Assembly: GCF_000402035.1 (NCBI RefSeq)
Contig: NC_021288.1
Span: 558,001 to 622,000 of the forward strand
From: Caballeronia insecticola
GTDB taxonomy: Bacteria > Pseudomonadota > Gammaproteobacteria > Burkholderiales > Burkholderiaceae
Direction: 5' to 3'
DNA: 64,000 nucleotides
This document shows positions 55,201-60,460 of this stretch, in pieces. The stretch's first letter is position 1; each line of letters starts with the position of its first letter. The position numbers and the translations under genes were made by a program. The notes under the pieces are model-generated. The model was not told the DNA's origin. It made no database searches and saw only the letters and a program-made list of their open reading frames with translations.

Positions 55201-56704
55201 CGACGCCATCCACGTAAGCACCGTGCAGGGCGAGAGCGGCGCGGTGGGCACATCTGTGCGGGGCGCATACGGCACGCTCACGCTGAACGCGGACGGCGCC
55301 TGGCATTACACGCTCGACAATGCGTCGGCGGCGGTGCAGGCGCTGCGCACGAGCGGCCAGACGCTGCAGGACGACTTCACCTATACGACCGAGGACTTTC
55401 TCGGCGCGCAAGGCACGGCACAGCTGCGCGTGACCATCGACGGACGCGACGATGCGCCCGTCGCGCACGACGACAGCAGCACGGCGATCGAAGCCGGCGG
55501 CGTGAACAACGGCACGCCGGGACGCGACGCCACCGGCAACGTCCTCGCCAACGATACCGATGTCGACAGCGCCGCCAACGGCGAGACGAAACAGGTCGTG
55601 AGCATCGCGAACGACGCGGGCCGCAGCGCGGAAGCAGGACAGGCGCTCGCCGGGCAATACGGCACGCTCGTCGTGAATGCGGACGGCAGCTACGACTACG
55701 CGGTCGACAACGCCAACGCGGCCGTGCAGGCGCTGCGCACGAGCGGCGACACGCTCACCGAAACGTTCGCGTACCAGATGCGCGACACGGCGGGCGCGAG
55801 TTCGCGGGCCACGCTCACGGTCACGATCCACGGCGCCGACGATACGCCCGCCCCGCATGACGACAGCAACGTCGCGAGCGATCAGACGCCCACGCCGCAG
55901 GCACGCGGCAACGTGCTCCCCAACGACGCTGATGTCGATGCGAACGATCATCTCGATGTCGCCGGCGTGCAGTCGGAAACCGGCGCCACCGCGCTGCCGG
56001 GACATGCGCTTGCGGGCCGCTACGGCACGCTCACGCTGAACGCGGACGGCACGTACACGTACGCGATCGATCTGACTAACTCGCAAGTGCTGGCCGCCGC
56101 CGGGCTTGGCCAGGTGCTCCAGGACACGTTCACCTACACCGTGAGCGACAGCGCGGGTACGACCGCGCAAGCCGCGCTGGTGATCCATCTCGACATTTCG
56201 TCGCCTTATATTCCGCCGGCGGGCGCGGGCCCGTACGGGAACCAGGCGCTCGCGACGACGGCCGATTTATATACGGAGCAGGACCTCGTGCCTGCCGTGT
56301 TCGTGACGCCCGTCGTCGAGGCGGATGCCGTGCGTTCGATAACGCGCTCGCGCGAGGCGGACGGCAGTCAGGTCGGCTGGCCGCTCGAACCCGATGCGTT
56401 CGCGTCGCGCCCCATGCCCGAGCTTCAGCCCGGCGAGTTCATCGGCCGCGCGGTGCGCGACAGTCAACTCGCGAGCACCTTCGATCAGGCGTGGATATTC
56501 GGCCGGCACGGACGCGTGAGCCTCGATGCGGACGGCCTGCTCGCCGACCCTTCGGTGTTCGCCGCGCTCGCTCACCATCTGACGGACGGCATGCATCCGC
56601 CCGCCGACAAGGAGGCCGCAAAGACCGCGCAAGTCTTCGCGTCGCAATTGCACGAAGCCGCGCGCAAACTGCCCGCCATCCGAGGCAGAACGGCCAGCCG
56701 CTAG
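46214..56704 (+). CDS. Giant repetitive surface/secreted protein (DUF4347, Ig-like, VCBS repeats)
   Basis: A 3496-residue protein. Residues 1-22 are not a Sec signal. LEQRILFDGA (23-32) matches the LEPR-x-LL/LFDGA tag found at the start of such proteins. DUF4347 follows (about 81-245) with HG at 136-137 and YGC at 177-179. Residues about 246-1870 hold some eight Ig-like domains of the DUF11 type (GDTLAYALDIAL, GNTVEYDITISN, GEVIRYRVLSLL). About 1872-1995 is an SdrD/Cna-B-like domain, about 1996-2127 a cadherin-like domain and about 2128-3325 nine VCBS repeats. The last 170 residues are unique, and no RTX nonapeptides are visible. It is likely an adhesin exported by the four proteins encoded next. 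GAGGCGAAA precedes the ATG. Confidence 0.93.
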   Translation: MADFPCSSNCARHLRPRSQALALEQRILFDGAAASAADHQHHADSAHAAAAPEVTPAPDARSGTATAPASAPAAAPVTPRNLVVLDSRVENGSELLAQIPPGTQVLVVQPGQDAVGAISSALAGMGHADSVQIFSHGTAGQFTLGNQTFTGTTLAQMADALGTWRSHLGHDADIELYGCDIGAGDAGKALVQTLASTTGATVGASDDATGSAALGGDWTLEVTSGTLDKPIALSAYALAHYDHLLADASPTVTLTTATQGVLLGNQFSFDVSFTNASSQVGYGPYVDLLIPATGRDGNDGVTFVSATYLGQTVTAFNITFDANGRAVHPLAKDASGNPLVVNAATYGLRPGDALVVLELPFASVAQGQPGIAVQVNAQLSNLADTAFSNSNPDLTIGARGGFQFGNDSLDNPAADPTIIEATLRDFTVHPMVVSLTQTVNTPKGETVTGPNFVRTETVTSTAATGQTLTDVVVSQDLPANVQITAITPGAGGTITSLTLQDGSVLTNAALINAAINSDTVFIRSYSVEYASLSGSIDTVVSFYVPQTDASGASVIDPTSGAPVTIAFGTASGSGQWVPLDPRDLTPPNPSVTFSGSADGTGTTFVAKAATLEKQVSEQTDLGTAGVTPGDTLAYALDIALSDYFALGKTQLGAGQFIVTDQLGDGQTLTGTPTLTYTQDGVTHTIALVSTRTVNADGTTTLAFDIGASIAAAGVLQPGALAGDIISDGTRQGATTARIDYLAVVGQRYATSYTQSDINEGDAFGNHATVAATLLLDRLNLTGGSVSDDASTTSKVPTHQVDIALVTVNGATPPASGELNPGDVVTFSLRYDLVTGDYERFSIAAYLPLPLLNATGISWTQGSGVGQWSFGAANTNAGGLVGVSGGSGNSIVFDFGSFATNATSGSTIQVLFTMRVGDQPYADQRPFDVLAQSNQVTTIAHTPLVSSDVAVIASVAEPVLDIRQGVVSSSDGTVFGTTGTWNAPGSGGVPFTGSVTDVRAVDGNVSGIDGGDTVRLATAIKNTGGGGAFDASTTVTLPGGLQFVGGSLAAADLAIYRGNGTRLTAGVDYSVSGNTITFLDAGGIATLIAGRAGTAVDQAGANVVVVTYDATVIGGIAAGSTLQTSAALTRYASVEGGTDFTPTDLTDTAIEQIAAPIVSVQYGGGTLDDADSSASHTAGSDLVIGESMTYDIVVTLPEGSTRSLRVDDLIPAGLRLDTSFNGGLGYQIVTTAAGSAALAADFNGSVSVAGLAALSGQLGADGAGARWTFASAGAAADNIGANDSFVIRVHLVASNTTANQAGVTLADSGRLVYGDPDGDTPNGAAALDRTVAQSGVAPTVVIREPTLQVTQTTPPLPRFGVDAGNTVEYDITISNGAAATDFNAFDVSFLDTLPAQLGNLAILGVTYQNGATNHGGPDFELAGGQLRTAAGANVDIAKGGSVTIRVSGTVLASAASVSSFDNTATVQWTSLDGATSASADPAGERTGADGLLNGGALNDYRTSATLTVPVAQVVRISRVGGLADTPAPSPTDAPDEGVTVGEVIRYRVLSLLAEGATNDYSLQITLQNGLHFINDGTARIVFISTNGITTDLTSLVTGGTLNETGNETSPEALPITPDLSGAAPTGVINAANIGVVTDANGNETITFRLGNMVNPDNDADLEGISLEFNTRVANQASNVAGAALTMSAVDRSGANVLSTADTVREDIVEPNFSGVQKQVYAFDPGVGTNGGTAQVDVRFTQSGTSPAYNVVLTDSFTGATAYTFDHLVINGTTYTAAQLAGIGAAVDTSNGLRLTFAELAVNSQVQVFYSADVPNAAPIAPTNATLTWTSLPDSFTNWGGSGVGVAGTADGERTGAGTSPNTYVRTSAAGLGVVSGTLWDDTASATTSATPDGPGLAGQTVTLTWAGVDGDLATAADNLVYTATTDATGHYAFGVLPLGVYRIQAPTGAITYPQPVGALAVRIDSDAATPLGTVGFTLADGGTASANAGYVEQNDAPVNALPASPAGLEDTTLSLAGITVSDVDAGSGTLQVSLDVVHGTLFLSALPAGVTQSGERTATLTLTGTLASLNSALANLQYLGNANFNGPDTLTVSTSDRGNFGDFNGNGIPGEAADARIATSTLPITVTAVDDAPVAVPDAASATEAGGNANAQPGVDPTGNVLDNDTDVDIATNGDALRVVRVSNQSGAGIFLPNTGRGVIAGLYGTLSLGANGGYQYVVDNANAAVQALRLSGQTLTERFTYVVNDSVNASASTTLTVTIHGANDTPIGIDDTGTATEAGGVANGTPGSDATGNVLTNDTDVDSTANGETHRVTGIVKLPEIAVDAPLTAVAGNTTSSNGTLIAGTYGTLTIGADGSYRYVIDNSNAQVQALVPTDAPLVDTFTYAVTDAGGLADLAQLKIEVRGANDNPVASDDAGAASAGSSATGVNPVDATGNVITQASRPGTATQPGGNGIDADVDHTDNPNTLLVLNGVRSGTETAGGSLATVAAGTNAANGTIVAGLYGTLRIGANGSYDYAVDSGNAAVRALAAGSTLTETFTYRIADTSGLTDQAQLVITVSGVNDAPTPQTDIGHAVEAGGVNNGTPGIDPAGNVLANDSDPEHDPLTVTAVRTGTGTVGAPGQPLQGAYGSLTLGADGAWRYVVDNANAQVQALRTAADILTERFTYTVTDIHGASAQAALDIVITGQDDAPVAQNDLASALEAGGTLNQTPGIDPSGNVLLNDTDVDAADTKAVDGVRTGAKATPGSFAAVAGATSVAGTYGTFTINPDGSYTYVVDNSLPAVQSLIAGQSVQETFTYRMHDAAGASDTAQITVQIGGAFDAPVARDDFAIAAANNGNGRPFDAVGNVLPNDTDVDGTDALSLNAARAGNLGAGVPLAALAPGSSSSVEAAVLQGQYGTLLIGADGTYVYRVDTANPTVLALGPLQTVNDVFTYRVRDRNDLTDLGRLTIIVRGRNEAPVARDDAATAVEAGGADNATPGVDPSGNVLANDSDIDGDAIHVSTVQGESGAVGTSVRGAYGTLTLNADGAWHYTLDNASAAVQALRTSGQTLQDDFTYTTEDFLGAQGTAQLRVTIDGRDDAPVAHDDSSTAIEAGGVNNGTPGRDATGNVLANDTDVDSAANGETKQVVSIANDAGRSAEAGQALAGQYGTLVVNADGSYDYAVDNANAAVQALRTSGDTLTETFAYQMRDTAGASSRATLTVTIHGADDTPAPHDDSNVASDQTPTPQARGNVLPNDADVDANDHLDVAGVQSETGATALPGHALAGRYGTLTLNADGTYTYAIDLTNSQVLAAAGLGQVLQDTFTYTVSDSAGTTAQAALVIHLDISSPYIPPAGAGPYGNQALATTADLYTEQDLVPAVFVTPVVEADAVRSITRSREADGSQVGWPLEPDAFASRPMPELQPGEFIGRAVRDSQLASTFDQAWIFGRHGRVSLDADGLLADPSVFAALAHHLTDGMHPPADKEAAKTAQVFASQLHEAARKLPAIRGRTASR
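52597..56190 (+). repeat. Nine tandem VCBS-type coding repeats
   Basis: Nine units of about 370-470 bases begin near 52597, 52997, 53426, 53892, 54271, 54671, 55075, 55445 and 55837. Each starts with a variant of D-D-A-P-V-A, then E-A-G-G-x-x-N, G-N-V-L-x-N-D-T-D-V-D, Y-G-T-L-x-L-x-x-D-G-x-Y and ends E-x-F-T-Y. The third unit is longer and lacks the usual N-D-T-D-V-D. The copies differ enough at DNA level that recent duplication is not obvious. Confidence 0.85.
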
Positions 56705-56726
56705 CTCTCGAACGAGGATTCGCGCC

Positions 56727-58355
56727 ATGCCACGACATCAGCCGCATCTGTCCGGAGCCTCGGCGGCCCTTGCACTGTGCGTCCTCGCGGGCTGCTCGTC
56801 GCTTCAGCCGCAACCTGCGACGACCGACCAGATCCGCGACCGCGTGGTCACGGACCAGCTCGCCATGTACGACGCGCAGGAGCCGGTCAAAGGCCCCATC
56901 ACGTTCTATCAAGCCTCCGCGCGGGCGTTGAAGTACAACCTCGACTACCGCCTCAAGCTGATGGAAAGCGCGCTCGCCGCGAATCTGCGCGATGTCTCGA
57001 CCAACGCGCTCTTGCCGCAACTCGTGGCGTCGGCGGGTTATTCGTATCGCAGTAACGACTCGGGCGGCACGTCGATCGGCATCGAGGATCGGCAGGTGAG
57101 CTTGCGGCCGTCCACATCCGAGCAGCGCTATCACGAACTCGTGTCGCTCGGCATGACGTGGAACCTGATCGACTTCGGCATGGCGTACTACCGCACGCAG
57201 CAACGGTCGGATCAAATGCTGATGGCCGAGGAGCGCCGCCGCAAGGTCGCGCAGAACGTGCTTCAGGACGTGCGCAATGCCTACTGGCGCGCGCTGTCCG
57301 CGCAGCGCCTGAAACCCGAGGTCGATCAGTTGATCGCGCGTACCCAGTCCGCGCTGCGCAATGCGCACGAGGCGCAGGACAAGGGGCTCATGCCGCGGCA
57401 GGACGTGCTCGCCTATCAGCGCGCGCTGCTCGACGCCATTTCGCTCCTGACCGTGCGCCGGCAGGATCTGGAATTCGCGCAGGCCGAACTGGTCGCGCTG
57501 ATGTCGCTGCCGCCCGGCACGCCGCTCGTGCTCGCCGATACCAACGACGGCGCGCTGCCGCTGCCGCCGCTGTCCACGCCGCAGCCGACGCTCGAACTGA
57601 TCGCGTTGCAGAATCGCCCGGAAATCATGGAGGAGTGGTATCGCAAGCGGGTCAACGAGAACGACATCAAGATCGCCAAGGCTCAGTTGTGGCCGAACAT
57701 CGGCATCGACATGAACGTGAACTACGACTCCAACACGTATCTCTACAACAACTACTGGGCGGCGGTAGGCGTGCGCGTGTCGCTGAACCTGTTCCGCCTG
57801 CTGCAACTGCCCGCGCTGAACGAGCAGGCGGTCTCGCAGGAGCAAACCGACAACCTGCGGCGCATGGCGCTTTCGATGGCGATTCTCACGCAGGTGCGCA
57901 TCGGTTCGCTGCGCTATCAACTCGCGTTGCAGGAACTGAGCTTCGCCGACGACAGCCTGCGTGTCGATCACGATCTGCTCGACTACGCCAACGCGGCCCG
58001 CACGGCGTCGATCGGGTCCGAGCTGGAAGTGATCCGCGCCGAAGGGCGTTATCTGCTGTCGCGCTATCTCCGCGAGGCGGCGTATTCCGACTGCCAGTCG
58101 GCGTGGGGACGGCTCTACAACTCGCTCGGCTACGACGTCATGCCCGATGCCATCGCGAAAGACGATGTCGATACGCTCGCGCTCGAAATCAAGCGCACGA
58201 TGACGCGGCAGGAAGAATATCTGCCGAGGCTTCCCGCCCCCGATTCGGCGGCGCCGCTCGCGCCGTTCGGACAGATGTCGCCGCCCGCGCCTTCGATCGA
58301 GCAACCGGTTGGCGCCCACCCTGCCGGAGCGAGCGATGCGATATCCGTGCGCTGA
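56727..58355 (+). CDS. TolC-family outer-membrane lipoprotein
   Basis: A 542-residue outer-membrane efflux protein. The signal peptide ends in the lipobox VLAGC (C23), so it is lipid-anchored as in the NodT/OprM type. Two TolC repeats follow; the first has ITFYQASARALKYNLDYRLKLMES, and beta-strand segments such as LVASAGYSYRSNDSGG and GIDMNVNYDSN would cross the membrane. The C-terminus is a proline-rich tail (about 490-542). It gives the exit duct for the export module, 22 bases after the giant gene. GAGGATTCGCGCC precedes the ATG. Confidence 0.92.
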   Translation: MPRHQPHLSGASAALALCVLAGCSSLQPQPATTDQIRDRVVTDQLAMYDAQEPVKGPITFYQASARALKYNLDYRLKLMESALAANLRDVSTNALLPQLVASAGYSYRSNDSGGTSIGIEDRQVSLRPSTSEQRYHELVSLGMTWNLIDFGMAYYRTQQRSDQMLMAEERRRKVAQNVLQDVRNAYWRALSAQRLKPEVDQLIARTQSALRNAHEAQDKGLMPRQDVLAYQRALLDAISLLTVRRQDLEFAQAELVALMSLPPGTPLVLADTNDGALPLPPLSTPQPTLELIALQNRPEIMEEWYRKRVNENDIKIAKAQLWPNIGIDMNVNYDSNTYLYNNYWAAVGVRVSLNLFRLLQLPALNEQAVSQEQTDNLRRMALSMAILTQVRIGSLRYQLALQELSFADDSLRVDHDLLDYANAARTASIGSELEVIRAEGRYLLSRYLREAAYSDCQSAWGRLYNSLGYDVMPDAIAKDDVDTLALEIKRTMTRQEEYLPRLPAPDSAAPLAPFGQMSPPAPSIEQPVGAHPAGASDAISVR

Positions 58356-59100
58356 ACGCTTTCTCCTTGCGGCGCTTTTGCTTTTCGCGCTGCCATGGGC
58401 GCACGCCGCAAAACCCGCAGGCGAAAATCTCGACGATCCCAACGCGATCCGCGTGCTGCTTGCGCCCAGTCTCGAAACCACGCTGTCGAGCGAGATGAAC
58501 GGCACCGTCACCGATTTGCGCGCGTCGCTCGGCAAGACGATCGCGAAGAACGCCGTGATCGCGCAGATGAACTGCGCCGAAGTGCAGGCGCGCGCGAGCG
58601 TCGCGAAGGCGGAACTCAACATGGCCACGCAGAATCTCGCGGCCAAGCGCAGCCTGCGCGAACTGAAGGCCGCGGGCGACATCGAGGTTGCCATGGCGTC
58701 CACCGATGTCGAAAAAGCCAAGGGCGCGCTCTCGCTGGCGAAAGCGCAACTCGGCTATTGCCAGGTGATCGCACCGTTCAGCGGACGTATCGCGAAGGTG
58801 TATGTCAAGCCGTATCAGACCGTCAGCGCGGGCACGCCTATCGTCGATCTGGTCAGCGACGGCGCACTCAAGGTGCGGCTGAACGTGCCGTCCGCGCTGC
58901 TCGTCAGGCTGCGCTCGGGCACCCGGCTCGACATCACCATCCACGAAACCGGCAAGACGTATCCGGCGCACGTGAGCGCGGTCAACGCGCGTGTCGATGC
59001 GGTCGCGCAGACGGTCGAACTCGAAGCGCAACTCGACGGCGCGCCGCAGGACCTCGTCGCGGGCATGAGCGGCGTCGCAAGGATTCCGGCGAATCCATGA
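58336..59100 (+). CDS. Periplasmic HlyD/RND-type adaptor protein
   Basis: A 254-residue membrane-fusion-type protein with a Sec signal peptide (1-25, ending WAHAA) and no membrane helix, so it is free in the periplasm or lightly attached. It shows the half-lipoyl motif VTDLRASLGKTIAKNAVIAQMN, a short helical hairpin (about 75-130), and the second half-lipoyl plus barrel YCQVIAPFSGRIAKVYVKPYQTVSAGTPIVDL (family motif with usual spacing). It would bridge the TolC-type duct and the inner-membrane components. The start overlaps the TolC-type gene by 20 bases; GGAG lies eight bases upstream. Confidence 0.9.
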   Translation: MRYPCAERFLLAALLLFALPWAHAAKPAGENLDDPNAIRVLLAPSLETTLSSEMNGTVTDLRASLGKTIAKNAVIAQMNCAEVQARASVAKAELNMATQNLAAKRSLRELKAAGDIEVAMASTDVEKAKGALSLAKAQLGYCQVIAPFSGRIAKVYVKPYQTVSAGTPIVDLVSDGALKVRLNVPSALLVRLRSGTRLDITIHETGKTYPAHVSAVNARVDAVAQTVELEAQLDGAPQDLVAGMSGVARIPANP

Positions 59101-59110
59101 ACGAACCGCG

Positions 59111-60460
59111 ATGAACGAACCCTTTCCGCCCGCGCCGCTGCTGCTCTATCTGGACGCGCTGCGCGAGCGCGCGATGGCGGCCGAATCGGTCGACGCGCTC
59201 GCGTTCACGATGGCCAACGATCTGCACGCGGTGCAGCCCTTTCGACAGGCGCTCGTGTTCGCCGATCGCGGCAAGCATTGCGAACTCGTGTGCGCGTCCG
59301 GTCTCGCCGCGCCCGCCGAGGATTCGCCTTACCTCGTCTGGCTCGGGCGCGCGAGCGCGTGGATCGCGGCGCAGCTTGCCGGCGACGAACCGCAGTGGTT
59401 CGCCCGCGACGCCGTCGATCCGCCGCCCGATATCGCCGATGGCTGGGCCGAATGGTGGCCGAAGGGCGTCTGGTGCGTGCCGGTGCATGCGCCGAACGGC
59501 AAACGGCTCGCGCTGCTGTTCGTGCTGCTGGACGATCCGCCCGCCGAAGCCTTCGCCGCCGTGCTGCGCGGCACGGTCAGGACGTGGGGCTACTGCTGGT
59601 GGTCGCTCACGCGCCGCAGTTTGCGCTTCGGCTGGCGGCCGTCGCGCCGTCAAGTGCTCGTCACGTGCGCGGCCGTCGCGCTGGTGCTGTTCATTCCGGT
59701 GCGGCAAACGGTGCTCGCGCCCGCGGAAGTCGTCTCGGGCAACGCGCGCATCATCAGCTCGCCGATCGACGGCGTCATCGCCTCGCTCGCCGTGCGGCCC
59801 AATCAGCGCGTCGGTGCGGGCGCGCTGCTCTTCTCGCTCGACGAAACCTCCCTAAAAAGCCGTGTCGACGTATTGCAAAGACAGGTCGCCGTCGCCGATG
59901 CCGAACTCACCGCCGCGAGCCAGCGCGCCTTCGACAATGCGCAGAGCAAGAACGAACTGACCGTGCTGAACGGCGTCGCGGAACAGCGCCGCGCGGAACT
60001 CGCCGCGGTGACCGCGCAGTTGCAACGCACGCGCGTTTTCGCGCCGGAAAGCGGCGTGGCGGTGTTCAGCGACCCGAACGACTGGATCGGCAAGCCCGTC
60101 GTGACCGGCGAACGCATTCTGCAACTCGCCGATCCGGGCAAGCCCGCGATCCTGATCCATCTCGCCGTCGCGGACGCCATCGCACTCGATCCCGGCGACG
60201 AAGTCACGCTCTATCTAACCGCGTGGCCGCTTGCGCCGCTGCACGGACGCATCGTCGAGACGAGCTACGAAGCGAAGACGACGGAGGATGACATCGTCGC
60301 GTACCGGCTGCTCGCAAGCGTCGATGACGACGCGAACGCACGCGAGCATGCGCGGCTCGGCCTGCACGGCACCGCGAAGCTGTACGGCCGGCCGGTGAGC
60401 CTTGCGTACTATCTGCTGCGACGCCCGCTCGCCGCGCTGCGCGCCTGGACGGGACTGTGA
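59111..60460 (+). CDS. Inner-membrane HlyD-type adaptor with cytoplasmic GAF-like domain
   Basis: A 449-residue protein with two parts. Residues about 10-160 look like a GAF domain (DALAFTMANDLHAVQPFRQALVFADR, then VWCVPVHAPNGKRLALLFVLLD) and should lie in the cytoplasm. One transmembrane helix (181-196) follows the basic RFGWRPSRR. The periplasmic rest is HlyD-like: ISSPIDGVIASLAVRPNQRVGAGALLFSLD, a coiled-coil hairpin (about 250-300) and a beta-barrel. No Sec signal is cleaved. A cytoplasmic sensor on an export adaptor is unusual. It starts 10 bases after the periplasmic adaptor gene. Confidence 0.88.
   Translation: MNEPFPPAPLLLYLDALRERAMAAESVDALAFTMANDLHAVQPFRQALVFADRGKHCELVCASGLAAPAEDSPYLVWLGRASAWIAAQLAGDEPQWFARDAVDPPPDIADGWAEWWPKGVWCVPVHAPNGKRLALLFVLLDDPPAEAFAAVLRGTVRTWGYCWWSLTRRSLRFGWRPSRRQVLVTCAAVALVLFIPVRQTVLAPAEVVSGNARIISSPIDGVIASLAVRPNQRVGAGALLFSLDETSLKSRVDVLQRQVAVADAELTAASQRAFDNAQSKNELTVLNGVAEQRRAELAAVTAQLQRTRVFAPESGVAVFSDPNDWIGKPVVTGERILQLADPGKPAILIHLAVADAIALDPGDEVTLYLTAWPLAPLHGRIVETSYEAKTTEDDIVAYRLLASVDDDANAREHARLGLHGTAKLYGRPVSLAYYLLRRPLAALRAWTGL

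Noticed and set aside
51443..56188. A 1581-codon open frame on the minus strand, and a 1296-codon one at 46190-50080
   Set aside because: Both are antisense to the giant protein gene; their products are Arg/His/Ala-rich with no domain pattern, as expected from the codon bias of GC-rich repeats.
52597..56190. Regular repeats suggesting a CRISPR array or satellite
   Set aside because: The units are about 400 bases, diverged at DNA level, and conserved as protein motifs in one frame; they are coding VCBS repeats.
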